Positions 35,365-46,773 of a DNA stretch of 64,000 bases are shown here, one piece after another. Origin of the DNA: Conoideocrella luteorostrata (lineage: Eukaryota; Ascomycota; Sordariomycetes; Hypocreales; Clavicipitaceae); assembly GCA_032433595.1 (NCBI GenBank), contig JASWJB010000017.1:62001-126000 (forward strand), written 5' to 3'. Positions within the stretch are counted from its first letter, which is position 1. Each line of letters begins with the position of its first letter. Both the position numbers and the translations under genes were made by a program. Below the pieces are notes generated by a model. It had not been told where the DNA came from, did not search any database, and saw only the letters and a program-made list of their open reading frames with translations.

Positions 35365-38074
35365 CTATATTCCGGTAGCTGGCTTCTGTGGCAGGCTCGC
35401 CGGGTTGCCGTATGCAGGTAAATGAGTAAATATCTGATGAGATCCCTGGGAAGTCGGAACTGGGGGTCTACCAGGAATATGACCCGGTGGGATCTGAGGT
35501 AAATGTTGCTGTGCAGGAAGAGGGTGAGGCACAGCTTGCATATTTGGCATCGCGGGCATAACAGGAAGCTGAGGCTGATGCATATGCGGCGAGGGGATAT
35601 GTTGGACCGCATGATAGCCTGGCATTGAGTTGCTAGATCCCTGACGTGCCATACCATATCCTCCTCCGTATGCCTGGGTAGGGGGGTAGGCACCGTATGC
35701 CAAGTGTGGCGGTGTGCCAATCTGGGGGCTACCATGATGAGATCCAGGGGCGGTAAATGGCGGCTGAGGAGGGGGCACAGCCGGCATGCCATTTCCACCA
35801 GGCACAAAAGATTGTGTCTTGGGGTTGAAGCCATGATTTCTGTTGTAGCTACCTGGAATCGGATGCTGGCTCTTTGGATCGTGGGGATTGATGTTGACAG
35901 GCAGCTGTCCAAACGCGTACGGGATTCCGGCTTGAGTCTGGCTGGAAGCTGATGCAGATGCCGAAGTGGGAGCGCGAGGGGGAGGAGGGGGAGGAGGCGC
36001 TGGAGAATAGCCAGGCTGGTTATACCCCGGCTGTGTCCATACCTGTGGTGCCGCGGCTGTGGTTACAGGAGTGCCATATGTCGTCATGGGACTGCCATTA
36101 GATAGATAACGCTGTTGAGGGGGTTGCGGAAGATGATGGGGAAGAGGATACTGCTTGAGGAATGTTAGCTCGATTGTTTGATGTTGGCCTTGTTTATATG
36201 TGGTGCTACTTACCGAGGGCACGCTATAATTCGGGTATCCCGGTTGAGTAGGCGCCATGACAGGCACATTACCATAGCCAGGTGCTTGCTGGGCATAGCT
36301 AGGTGCAACTTGGGCGGCATACGATGCTTGTTGGGGAGCGCTAAACTGCCCAGGCATTGAAGGAATATATTGCCCCTGAGATTGAGGTACCCATGTCTGC
36401 TGCTGAGGCCCCCAAAATGGAGTGTACTGATTTCGCGAATCAAAGCTATCGGAATCATCACGACGCTGCCTGCCAGATTTGCCACGCTTCGTAGTGTTGG
36501 CTCTGTTACTAGCGGAAACGGAGCTAGTACGAGACATGTCAATCTCAGCCTCATTTTCTGGAGATACAAGTCTTAGCAAACAAGTTTTAGAGCATCAAAA
36601 TGTGTGGTAGAGCGTCTGCTTACCAGGAATGCTATCCTCAGAGCTGCCAAATATACGTTCACGAGCCAATTTATACATTTCCTCGCGTTCTTCTCGCGAT
36701 AGTCTAAGCAGATTGATTAGCCTGTGGATGTTGGGGAAACTCAAGTAACTCAAGCGGGGCAAGACTCACTTTTGGCTCGCAGCTAGCTTGTCTTTGGCCT
36801 CGCTGCCAGACTCAGATGCAGGCTTTGAAGCGTTGGCGCTCGTCGGACCGTCGCCATCCTGACCACGCCGCATTATTTTTCGCGGCAAAACAGCTGGGGG
36901 TGGTGTGCTGCTGGTGGAGGCAAGGGGCTGGGGAACCATGGTTGCTAATGATGGCGGAACTCGACAGAATGGAGTTCTGAAAATTCGAACGGATCCAATG
37001 TGATGCTCATAAGAATGTGTCATGTGGTAATAGTCGGCAAGCTTATGTGTCAGCATTCGACAGAATGAGTTGCTTGGGGCCTGGTCCATGTACGGCTCCC
37101 TGTCATACAACGTTAGCCAGCTCTATCCTCTCTTGCATGTCTCGCCATGTCCGGGAACCATGTCTGGGAACTTACTTCGAGTCTTGAACAAAGTCGATAA
37201 CGTCCTTTTCCAGCTTGAGGAGAAAATATCGGTCTCTCGGGCTGGCCAAAGCATCAAGAAGTTTTTCATCTGGAGTATGGCGGTAAATGACGTTCAGGGC
37301 ATCCGAAGATCCACCCGCGCTAAGAGGCGTGGCCGCAGTACCGAGACTCGGCCCTCGTTCTGATGAGGCGCTCGGAGGAGTAAGAATACCATGGGGCGAT
37401 ACTACCATGCCTGTCTGAGCCACCCGACGCTCACCTAGCTCGCCAGGCTGCGTAATCCTATTCCTCATGGCAACATCTGAGCTCATACGGGACCCAGCTA
37501 CGAGCGATCCACGGACAGAAAATGCATCATCGTCATCTGCTGCAGCCTGTACACTTGCACTATCATCGGGACGAAGAGATTCCTTCTCATCGAGTGCAAA
37601 TGTTGTGCCAGATGTAATGCTCTTCCCATCCAAACTTGGGGGCTTAGTACCCAGCTCAGAGCTTGAGTCGCATTTTGGGGACCCATCCGATCCATTCTCT
37701 TTTCCTAAGTTAGTTCTTTGGGGTTCAGGGATCGAACCACGACCGTCAACAACTAGGCTTGGGACATTTGATGCGAGACTGAGGTCCTTCAGAGAGGAGG
37801 CGACGGCCGCAACACCATTCGACTTTGCCGCTGCGAACCTTTTATTCTCGAAGTTTGAGGAGCCGTCGGCAATGACGGCTGTTGTGGAAGTTTTGACAAC
37901 ATTTTTCGCCACAGACGATGAGGGCGTGTTGTCTTTCGTCACGGATGCCGCAACCTAACAGTAATTCGTGTCAAAAAGGGGCGGCTCACGAGAACTTTGG
38001 CTTTGGGGTCTCCACAAACATACCTTTGCAAAAGATGGCTTGGGCATACCCTGGGAAACTTGTGCAGTCGCCAT
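35365..38074 (-). CDS. R3H-SUZ domain RNA-binding protein
   Basis: Six exons on the minus strand: 38074-38024, 37954-37176, 37099-36770, 36703-36624, 36557-36214 and 36150-35365. The product is about 789 aa. After a disordered Ser-rich N-terminus comes an R3H domain at about residues 240-325 (LEKDVIDFVQDSK, then NSFCRMLTHKLADYYHMTH with the R-x3-H signature). A SUZ motif follows (PRKIMRR, then LSREEREEMYKLARERIFG, split by an intron). The C-terminal ~380 residues are Pro/Gln/Gly/Tyr-rich and prion-like, as in animal R3HDM and Encore proteins. The family binds single-stranded RNA and is linked to mRNA stability or localisation in cytoplasmic granules. Intron 5 (36213-36151) is 63 nt, stop-free and in frame, with a tandem AAGCAG acceptor, so isoforms are possible. 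Confidence 0.9.
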
Positions 38075-39453
38075 GATATAAAAGAAACAGGAGTTGGAAT
38101 ATTCAACACAAACCAACGCTGGTGATGATGGTTTCGAGGGGGAGAAATCGAACAAGAAGGAATATAGACAGCGATCCCGAAAGGTCGGTCGAATATGAGG
38201 TCGCAATGCGTTGGGGATGAAAATTGACAGAAGTGACAGTAATGAGAATCGAAATCAAAAAGCAGAATCAATCGACACGGGAGGACAGAAACAGTTTAGA
38301 GTGTTGGTAATCATCGTCGTGAGGAGCTTAACATGGTCTCGAGCATCGGTTTAAAGGAAATTGGTCGAGTACGCCAATGCACGCTGCGGCGACCGATTGT
38401 CGCGGCACGGTGAATGAATGCCTCCTTCCTTTAGGCAATACGGGCAACTGGACAACAAACGTTTTAGTATGCGAAGAAAGTGATGAGACTCGGGCGCAAT
38501 GGCTCGCGGAGAGGCGATGCAAAGTCGTTAGAGGGGAGGGTTGAATGAGCGGACGGTGGGGATTGGAACTTTGTCTAGCTGGAATAGTCGGATCCGCGCG
38601 ACAGAAGAGCAGAACTTACAATAGGGCGGTAAATGTAACTAATGCCCAGGGGATTTCGAGACCACTCCAGCGAGTCAGTGGAGCTCCAGATCCTGACGCA
38701 ATCTGCGGCAATCTGCGGTGGATGTCCGAATGGCGATTCGAGCTGATGCCTGATTGATGGTCGAGCTGATAACCAAGAAAAAAACCCAGGAGGTTATGGG
38801 GTTATGGGGGGGTTGCTTGCTGCTCAAGTGTCGTGACTTCGTGCTTAAGGAACCTAGCGTCGGTAGATTCCCGTCAGCCTCGCAATTTGCTAGTGCCTGC
38901 TTCCGTCTCGTTTAGTGCTCCCGTACGTTGCAACATGCCATGCTTGAGCGCCAATACCTGTCTGTAGGAGGCAAACGGGGCGGCTTTGTGGTAACTGAGA
39001 GCGTATGTGTGTGTGTGCTTATATAATCCAACTCAGGTGATGCCTCACACCAAGAGACCATCAATAACAGGGCTGCCCGCGTCTCAGGGGGTCTCTGATG
39101 CAAAGAAATAAATAAACCAGAGCACGCAGCTACTCCGTCAATATCCATCAGTCATTGCCTTTTGTTCACCTAAACATATTCGAGCGTCCTGGTTGATTTG
39201 CACGGGTTTGATTTCCCCCTTGTTTCTGAGCAAATTCAATGTCACGTGAAGCCCTGCCATTCAAACTTCAGTGAGATCTTAGTTGTACCCACCATTCTCA
39301 CCTGAGATCTTGTCTTCCTGTACGGAGTATAATATTCTCTTTTCCCCGGGATAGGAAGTATTTTTTTTATTGCCCACGCTTCGTACTCTTTGGATATAAT
39401 CCGGACGAGGGGAAACATCAATCAACCACTGGCTGGAAAATAAATTCTTCCTC
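38075..39453. promoter_or_regulatory. Divergent 1.4-kb region between the R3H and zinc-knuckle genes
   Basis: Both genes start outward from this stretch. One 9-mer copy lies at 39321. No coding frame with a domain; probably both promoters and 5' UTRs. Confidence 0.5.
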
Positions 39454-40418
39454 ATGTATGCCTACAGAGGTCGGGCTGGGCCGTCTCGCTCAACGCCTAC
39501 AAGCGTTCAATGCCAAAAGTGTCTAAAACGAGATATGTCTTCTCTATCTATAATGATGCTCATACAAATAACTAATTGTCTAAGCACGCCACTACTCCTA
39601 TGAATGCAAAGCTTCATCACAAGAGCGACCCTATGTGTCTCGTCCCTCGAGGTCGCAGCAGCTGCGGAACCCGAAACTTGTGCCTAAGCTAATAAGCGAT
39701 ACGCCAAACCCTCTAGAAAAGAAGTAAGTTGGAGCAAATAGGAGCGTAATTCTATCAACAAGCTAACCCTAGCTGCAGAGAAGGCGTGGCTGATGCAATT
39801 CTGGCAAAGCAAGAGGCTGAACGCGCGAAACAGAGGGAGCTAGATGAACGCGATGAAGAGAATCTGCCACCGTCACCTAAACGGCGGCGTTCATCCTCAA
39901 TAGATTCTGTTTCTACCATTTCGACTAATGACTCTCGACGTTCGCGCTCATCAAGGCGTCGCTCAAGATCGCCGCCACCGCAACGAAAGCACAGACGAAG
40001 TCCTTCTTTTGATGAGGTCGAGAGACGACCATCGTCAGATCGAAGCCTCAGTCGTAGTCCTCCACCGGTAAGGAAACGCCGTCGCTCACCATCTAGAGAG
40101 AGCCTTTCACCGAGGCCTGAGTCCAGGGATGAGCATTATCGGGACCGTAATCACTCGGATGAGGGCACCAAGCCAAGGAGACAGCATCGCGACAGCTTTG
40201 CGCACCAGGACGCGACAGAACCCAGACGCCGTGTTCCCTACGCTACGCAATCTCCAGAACCGCAGGACAGAGGACTGCGGCGTGGTGGTCATAACCATAG
40301 GTCAGGGAGTCGCAACGATCGAAGAATGCAAGACTCTCGGCCGCCTCGACAACGCAGTCTGAGCCCTTTCAGTCGCAGATTGGCAATGACGCAGTCAATG
40401 AATCGCGGAGGCAGATAA
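39454..40418 (+). CDS. Zinc-knuckle (ZCCHC10-like) RS-rich protein with an AT-AC intron
   Basis: Three exons: 39454-39532, 39588-39723 and 39779-40418. The product is 284 aa. Intron 2 (55 nt) is ordinary: GTAAGT, GCTAAC, CAG. Intron 1 (39533-39587, 55 nt) begins ATATGT and ends GCAC. Splicing there gives a perfect CX2CX4HX4C knuckle: C20, C23, H28 and C33, reading CQKCLKRGHYSYEC. The downstream ERPYVSRPSRSQQLRNPKL block is characteristic of ZCCHC10-type proteins. No GT-AG pair nearby keeps both the frame and the cysteines. The rest is a basic Arg-Ser domain with many SPPP, RRRS and RSRS motifs, expected in nuclear RNA-binding or splicing proteins. The partner gene 125 bp away, tail to tail, is the spliceosomal CWF18. 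RNA binding and nuclear location are inferred. Confidence 0.82.
39533..39587 (+). other. Putative U2-type AT-AC intron
   Basis: The 5' end ATATGTCTTC equals a normal fungal GTATGT donor with G1 changed to A. The 3' end is GCAC instead of an AG. A branch-like AACTAAT lies about 14 nt before the end. The U12 donor (ATATCCTT) and U12 branch (TCCTTAAC) are absent, so the minor spliceosome is unlikely. Confidence 0.65.
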
Positions 40419-40543
40419 TGGGGTATCGATATTTTGTATTATCCCTCTTCAAAAATGCAAAGTTCCCAGAAACCGATGATGTAAACTCCGACCAAGATAA
40501 TATGACATAAACCGTTTGCCAAGGTACAATGATATTCGACACC

Positions 40544-41173
40544 TCATGCCATGAGAGCTGCATCCTCTTCCAGTTCCCTCCTCTCTTCCTCCTCCTCCTC
40601 CTGTTCTCTCACTCTTAATCCTTCCACGAGAGCAATTCCATCCATACCAACAGAATCCCCATCAAGTTTTGAACTATCCACCGATGAAGAGTTGGTGGCT
40701 GCCTTTTGTGCCCCAACAATCCTTTCGCGAACCAAACGAGCTATCGCATTATCCGTGCGCACGTTCAAAATATCCAGCTTCGATTCTAAATTTCGTTTCA
40801 GATCCCAATTGGGTTTTCTTGGCTGCAGTTTAAACAAGTCTAATCCCTTGTCATCAAGTGCTTCGGCTGCTGCTTGCTGCCTGATTCCTGTTTCCACCAC
40901 GGCAGCTTGTTCCTCTAGCGTCGGCTTTTCTAGATATTCGTTTGGCGCCTGGTCGAAACCCAGCTTCGGCCCCTTTGTTTCTGGATCATAATTCCGCCCA
41001 GAGAGATGTAGTCTCGTGATGTCGGCTGCCGATGGTTCTGAGGGGGGCTGTTCTGTCGTATCTGGAGTACCAACTTCGTCATCCGGTTGCTTTCGTTTAA
41101 GGTTTCTGAGGGCAGCGAGGCGCGACTTGCGGTCCTCGGATGCTGCACTCAGGGTATTCAAAGATGAGGACAT
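40544..41173 (-). CDS. cwf18: Pre-mRNA splicing factor Cwf18 (CCDC12 family)
   Basis: Single exon of 209 codons on the minus strand. The cwf18 domain covers most of it: DRKSRLAALRNLKRKQ near the start, the family signature NYDPETKGPKLGF at about residues 60-72, a helical LEEQAAVVETGIRQQAAAE segment, then KPNWDLKRNLESKLDIL and RTDNAIARLVRERI. The tail is an acidic Glu-rich coiled-coil stretch. CCDC12/Cwf18 associates with the NineTeen/Cdc5 complex in activated spliceosomes. It is head to head with a mitochondrial PPR gene (443 bp between starts) and converges with the zinc-knuckle/RS gene, so two splicing-type genes are neighbours. Confidence 0.94.
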   Translation of the reverse strand: MSSSLNTLSAASEDRKSRLAALRNLKRKQPDDEVGTPDTTEQPPSEPSAADITRLHLSGRNYDPETKGPKLGFDQAPNEYLEKPTLEEQAAVVETGIRQQAAAEALDDKGLDLFKLQPRKPNWDLKRNLESKLDILNVRTDNAIARLVRERIVGAQKAATNSSSVDSSKLDGDSVGMDGIALVEGLRVREQEEEEEERRELEEDAALMA

Positions 41174-41616
41174 GGAGCACAGTGGCGCTGGGTGCCTTGA
41201 AAGGGGCGTAGAGGGTGATGTAAAAATCTAATTTGTGCTGCGCGACCCAAGACCGACGTGAGTAAAGTCGTTGAAGAAGCTTGAATTGGCGGGCAGCCAG
41301 CATAAAAAAGGTCGGCGTTGAGGTTTTGGGGTTTGATTTGGGGAAGCAACAGCCGCTGATTTGGCGCGCGGTGGTGGCTAAAAGAGCGCTAGCGTCCGCC
41401 ACGAGGCCCCTGGGCCATTGCTAGCCACCCGTCACTTGGTTATAGAGGGCATTTTATTTTTTTCGTTATTTTTACTCCGTAGATGTCGAGAGATTAGCGG
41501 CGCCGTCCACATGCGTTTCGACCCAATGCATGCGCATTCACGTCACGTATATTGCACACCATGTCGACGACAAAATTATCCTGAGGTCGAATGTGGTGTA
41601 ATTGTGAGGGCTAGAA
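41174..41616. promoter_or_regulatory. Shared divergent promoter of CWF18 and the PPR gene
   Basis: 443 bp between start codons. Contains a 9-mer copy at 41473 (TACTCCGTA), one of few such copies in the housekeeping block, and an inverted CCAAT (ATTGG) near 41285. Confidence 0.5.
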
Positions 41617-44079
41617 ATGCGGGCAATTTGCCTCTGTCGAGCCAGCTGTGCACGGCTGAGCCTCGTTCATAGTTCACAAGTCTGCTTTCGACGGACGACA
41701 AGCAGGTTGCAACGCATCCCATTCTCGACCGATCCTCAATCAAATCTCTTATCCCGAGCATCAAGCACGATAACGAGTCGAGCGCACGAAGATATCGGAA
41801 CAGATGCTGAGTTTGTCGCCAAATTTGCACGAGCACAGGCGTCTTTGAATAGTGGCGCAAGACTGGAAAGCCTGGTTAAAGGGGATACGTTGTCTAACAA
41901 ATCTACGACATCGTCTCGACGGATTAGAAAACATATGCGCTCCAAGAACCCCCGACGACCTCGTGATCCCAATTCAAAACACAGCACTCACCAAATCCGA
42001 CAGCAGAAGCAGGCAAAAAAAGATGGATATTTGCAATGGGGCTATCTTCGTCACCAATATTCTGGAGACGAACTCCGTTCTATTCGCAAAACATTCCAAA
42101 TATGGAAGAAGAGGCTCGTCAAGGTCATGAGCAGTCCACAATCATTCAGGCCCTGGAAGGAGAAGGCAGCATGGTTGATAGAACATGAAACTGTTGCAAG
42201 CATGCGCTCTGCCTGGCAAGAAGAGCTAGATGAAAAGACTCGCAAAGAGGAATGGCCTTTAGTCATGCTGTCGACAATGTGTACGAGTCCGGAGAAAGTG
42301 AGCGCTGTTCTTGAGGCGACATTGAGTCCGTGGCCCCCTGGATATGCCATTAACGATGTACTCCTCTTTATCGCTCGGCACTTGCGCCTCTGCAAAATAA
42401 CCAACATTCGTGAAAGGACGGTCAGGGCGGAAGAAACAATAGAATTTCTGAACAGGCTTATAACTGGCAGTCCTAGGGGTCATATCCCATTCAGCCAAAG
42501 AGTATTCGGTTTATTTGCAAAAGCACTACCTGGTGATCAAGCACACGAACTGTATACGTTACTTCAGAAACACGAGTTCAAGTTACACGCAAACACCTTA
42601 ATACAATTCGCAAGCAAACTAGCTGGGTATCCAGCACACAAAGGCACTGCGTTTGAGATTCTGCAAGGTCTGTCAGACACTGGGGCGGACCTCAGTGAAG
42701 CCCGACCATCGAGTGTCATCACCTCATTGCTACATTGCAAAGAACCAGAAGAGGTTGGCGGTAATCACCAGCAAAACTATAGCTTCAATGTCAAGGATGC
42801 GCTCCAGTCTTTCATCGAACGGGGTTTCACTCTGAACGTTGTTACCTCTACGGCTTTCCTCGACACTCTTTGCCAATCAGGCAAGGTCGAAGAAGCCATT
42901 AGACTTGCGTTACTCTTTTCCGAGTCTGGCGTCCATCTTGACACCAAAGCGTGGGCGACTGTTTTCAGAGGTGCCAAGAGCAGCTTGCAGGTCGGCAACA
43001 TAGCCAAAGCACTCGATGTAGCAAAGGTTGCTAACGTTCCCATTGTCGACGTCCTCAACAATGCTCTTCACAGTGCCTTTTACTTCGCCGAAATAGAAAG
43101 GCGAGAAAAGGGACGGCTAAAGCCGTTTGGCTCAGCACTATTTGGCACTCTGCTGCGTATATATGCCAAGAAGTTCGACCTTGAGCCGCTACAGTGGTGG
43201 CTGCCAGACTCCCTACCGTTGTTTCTGGCACAAGATGCAGGTACAGGGCAGCAGCAGCAAGCCTTGATACCGGAGGACGACGCCAACCGATCAAGATGGG
43301 ATTTTGAAGCGACAATCATTCCATTTATCGACCAACTATTTGGCGCCGGCAATGATGCAAAGTTGAAACCATCTCTGACAACGATCGCCATCATGCTGCG
43401 AGCCTACATCAGAAGTTTGCAGCAACCCTACGACCTTATGACATACTACAACTTTTACAAATCCCGGCTAGAAGATCAGGGGAATGATCCCTCTCTCGCG
43501 TCGGCATCACGACTTATCAAGAATCAGGGCTCTCTTGTTCATGATACTGTTATCCTAGCCATGACAGAACACCCAGAGCTTTCACGAGCAGCCCTTGAGG
43601 TTTTTGGAGACATGCTAAGGGATCAATTGCGCACAAGCGCTACAACCAGCGCGAAATCCCACCTCGAAAGTGAAGGGCTGGTGACAAAATCGCAAATTCA
43701 TCCCGCTCCAACGCCACTGACATTTTCCGTCCTGTTGCGCGGTTTGATGAACGGGCGACATCGGATGCTGGCTGAACAAGTCCTCCAAATCATGCGAGAG
43801 CATGGCATTGAACACAATATCGTTACGTGGAATACCTTAATTAAGGGATACGCGTCATTGCAGGATGTGGACAAGACTGTCGGAGCGCTGCAGGATATGG
43901 AAGCAGCGGGGCTGAAGCCGAACATGAACACGTTCAAGGCGTTTACGAAGTTAAAGGACCAGGCAAGGGCATTGAAGAAGATGGAGGATATGATTGACGA
44001 TAATCAACGGAAAATAGCCGGGGAGCTGTGCGAGGCACCAAGCGATTGGAGGCACGAGATGTCCACATGGAAAGTCTAG
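41617..44079 (+). CDS. Mitochondrial pentatricopeptide-repeat protein
   Basis: Single long exon of 820 codons. The N-terminus MRAICLCRASCARLSLVHSS is Arg/Ser/Cys-rich without acidic residues, as in a mitochondrial presequence, and a cleavage region near residues 45-55 (SRASSTITSR) is plausible. The body is helical throughout. The clearest PPR motifs lie at about residues 705-790, where TPLTFSVLLRGLMNGRH and NIVTWNTLIKGYASLQDVDK match the 35-residue consensus and NMNTFKAFTKL begins a last unit. More diverged repeats probably occupy residues ~260-500. Fungal PPR proteins bind organellar RNA for stability, processing or translation of specific mitochondrial messages; the target cannot be told. 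A Zn2Cys6 gene follows on the same strand. Confidence 0.9.
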   Translation: MRAICLCRASCARLSLVHSSQVCFRRTTSRLQRIPFSTDPQSNLLSRASSTITSRAHEDIGTDAEFVAKFARAQASLNSGARLESLVKGDTLSNKSTTSSRRIRKHMRSKNPRRPRDPNSKHSTHQIRQQKQAKKDGYLQWGYLRHQYSGDELRSIRKTFQIWKKRLVKVMSSPQSFRPWKEKAAWLIEHETVASMRSAWQEELDEKTRKEEWPLVMLSTMCTSPEKVSAVLEATLSPWPPGYAINDVLLFIARHLRLCKITNIRERTVRAEETIEFLNRLITGSPRGHIPFSQRVFGLFAKALPGDQAHELYTLLQKHEFKLHANTLIQFASKLAGYPAHKGTAFEILQGLSDTGADLSEARPSSVITSLLHCKEPEEVGGNHQQNYSFNVKDALQSFIERGFTLNVVTSTAFLDTLCQSGKVEEAIRLALLFSESGVHLDTKAWATVFRGAKSSLQVGNIAKALDVAKVANVPIVDVLNNALHSAFYFAEIERREKGRLKPFGSALFGTLLRIYAKKFDLEPLQWWLPDSLPLFLAQDAGTGQQQQALIPEDDANRSRWDFEATIIPFIDQLFGAGNDAKLKPSLTTIAIMLRAYIRSLQQPYDLMTYYNFYKSRLEDQGNDPSLASASRLIKNQGSLVHDTVILAMTEHPELSRAALEVFGDMLRDQLRTSATTSAKSHLESEGLVTKSQIHPAPTPLTFSVLLRGLMNGRHRMLAEQVLQIMREHGIEHNIVTWNTLIKGYASLQDVDKTVGALQDMEAAGLKPNMNTFKAFTKLKDQARALKKMEDMIDDNQRKIAGELCEAPSDWRHEMSTWKV

Positions 44080-44417
44080 GATTGGCGGTTGGCGGCGACT
44101 GGCCGGCGGAAGAAATATTATAGATACCATTGTAGACATGTACGATTAGAGGGCAGAAATATTTGTCAATCAAGCAAAATCTATTACGCATGAACTTGAA
44201 CTGTGTGGTATTCAACGGGTTGGATCCTATTGCTGCCGCTGCACCGATGTGCGGATCAGCTACGTTGCCCAGTTTACTTCGACGGACGCTACGTCAACCA
44301 CCAACGAGCAAGTACGGAGACCATGGCCTGGAAACACCACAGCATCAACGCTACACTCCATTAACTAACTACAATACAGCCTCAGGAGAAACTCAACTCA
44401 CTCACCTACACATCCCA
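44080..44417. other. Spacer with possible N-terminal extension of the next gene
   Basis: 338 bp between the PPR stop and the chosen ATG of the Zn2Cys6 gene. An in-frame ATG at 44190 would add 76 residues of low family similarity. Otherwise it is the promoter and 5' UTR. Confidence 0.5.
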
Positions 44418-46773
44418 ATGCCAGAGTCCAAATTATCCCATTTCACAACAGTCTTTAAAGTTGACGAATCCCATCGCGTGAGACGCAACCGCTCTGCCCT
44501 GTCATGCGTCGCCTGCCAAAGACGCAAGTCGAAATGTGATCGCCGGCAGCCCTGCGGGACATGCATCAAGCGTAACGACGTCGCATCTTGCCATTTTGAC
44601 ACATCATCGCCACAGGTTGTTTCCGGCGGGCATAAAAAAGAACTACGGGCGCGGATATCCAAGCTGGAGGCGCTGGTCAAGGGGTTTGCGGAGGGTAGTT
44701 CTGCCAGCGAGACCGCCACCAACGACAGCAATGGAGCCCAAGCAGCAGATGGTGCCGCGGTTGCTGGTCGCGGCGATGACCCAAAGCCCGCGGACCATGT
44801 AGTTTTGAAGGGTCGGGATGTTGGGGATGGCGGCACAGAGTCGAGCTATCATGGCGCCACCTCGTGGGCTGCTCTCATGAGCGGCATCCGGGATATTCAG
44901 TCCCTGCTGGTGGCGGATGGGGGGGACGACTTTGATGATCCTGAAGATCAGGACATGTCCGATGATGCGGATCTGTTTCTTGGGGGCATGGGCATAGGAT
45001 CCATCACCATGGACGAAGTCACCCACAGTCTTCCGTCTCGCCAAGACGCAGATGCGCTCGTCACTGCGTACTTCAACTCGCGATTCGTGGCCTTGCCGTA
45101 TCTACACGTCCATCAGTTCCGGAGACGCTACGAACTATTCTGGAAGAGGCTCGCTCAAGATGCCCACTTTCTCTGGATAAGCATTCTGTTCTCCGTCTTT
45201 GCATTCGGTTCGAGCATCACGCAATCGCAATCGCAATCGCAGTCGCACTCCAGCAACACTCGGTTCCTCCCCACCGTTGCCTCCGCGAGAACGTACCTAT
45301 CAATATCAGCACGATGCCTCGTCGCCGGGAACTACCTCCAGGCCAACCCCTACTCCGTCGAGGCTGTCATTATCCACGCCCACTGCCGCAACACCCACAA
45401 GGTAGATTCGGATTCCTCGCTCTGGTCCCTCTACGGCATGGCAGTGCGGCTCGCCCAGAAGCGAGGATACCACCGAGACCCGCATAATATCTCTCTCCCA
45501 CTTAGCCCGTTTGAAGCCGAAATGCGCCGACGGGTTTGGTTCGTGATCCAATCGTCAGACCTGCTCTTCTCATTTCAGCACGGCATGCCCCCCATCATCG
45601 ACGACGCCATGTGCGATGCGAAGCCACCGTCCAACCTCACAGACGACGATTTTGATGAACACACCACCCTTCTTCCTCCACCGAGACCACCCACGGATCC
45701 TATCCCTATATTAGCGTTTTCCTATAAGGCCACTCTCGCACGTATCATGCGTCGAGTCGTGCGGAATGCTTTGTGCGTAGAGCCGAGTCCGTATTCCCAT
45801 GTGTTGAGTCTGCAAGACGAACATGAGAAATGGTACGCCACACTGCCGCCCTGTCTGAGGATACGGACCATTGCGGAAACGGCGTTTACAGATCAAAACT
45901 ACACGATTATGCATCGGCTCATGCTGGAGTCCATGTATCGAAAGAGTTTGTGTGTGCTGCACCGTCCCTACCTGAGTGCCTATAAAGATAACCCCAGATA
46001 TGACCACTCCAGACAGATTTGTCGCGAGTCGGCCATAAAAATACTGAACCACCACGTAGAGTTTGATGAGGCTATGAAGCCAGGAGGGAGGATGTACGGC
46101 TATCGAAGCATGATTGCCAGTCTAACATATCACCATTTCTTATTGGCTGCCATGATATTATGTATAGACTTGAGCGAGTCATCCGACTACAGGTCCGTTA
46201 TGCCCCAAGCCTTGTCCCATTCCATTTGTTCTTTTCAGCTTATATATATATATATATTACCATTTGTTGAAACAAAGAAAACTAACCCTCTTCAAGCGAC
46301 CAAGACAGAGCATCACGCATCCAACTCCTCCACTCCATCTACACAATATGGGCATCCCGCAGCGCAGAGTCTAAAGACGCCAAATACGCAACTCACGTGC
46401 TGCGAGCTGTTCTCAACAAAATCGACCACCAAAACACCCCGTCTACTGACTCTTCTGGCGCTGTCTACTTTAACACACATCATCCTGCAATTGCACATCC
46501 TGCAGACTCAATGGACTCTTCATTCCCTATAACGTTTGATGAAATGCCTTTCCTCCCCCTAGAGGATCTCTTTAGTAGCAGCGGCAACGGTAGCGGCATC
46601 GACGCCGTCGACTGGGTACTATTCCCTCCCTCCCCCACCCGGTCCCCCCCCTTCTCTTTTGCCATCCTTTTATTTCCCTCCTTTCTCTCTAGAAATCTAA
46701 CATGAAATAGCAATCCCTAGACCAATACCTCCATGTCCCGCCCTCTTTTGCCGATCCCCACCCTTGGCCGTAA
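44418..46773 (+). CDS. Zn(II)2Cys6 transcription factor with fungal-specific TF domain
   Basis: Three exons: 44418-46192, 46297-46615 and 46711-46773. Introns are 104 nt (with a (TA)n tract and an AACTAAC branch) and 95 nt (branch TCTAAC). The product is 718 aa. The binuclear cluster uses C30, C33, C40, C46, C49 and C58 (CX2CX6CX5CX2CX8C), with the basic linker QRRKSK. A short heptad helix (LRARISKLEALVKGF) follows for dimerisation. The middle-homology region (PF04082) covers about residues 210-480, including WSLYGMAVRLAQKRGYHRD and MRRRVWFVIQSSDL. Exon 3 adds QSLDQYLHVPPSFADPHPWP, the usual type of C-terminal tail. The start at 44418 begins near the cluster as in most relatives; an ATG at 44190 would give 794 aa. 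Target genes are unknown. Confidence 0.92.

Noticed and set aside
39510..39600. GT-AG alternatives for zinc-knuckle intron 1 (donors at 39520 or 39537, acceptor ending 39584)
   Set aside because: One deletes the second zinc cysteine, the other shifts the frame into a stop within a few codons; only AT-AC gives CX2CX4HX4C.
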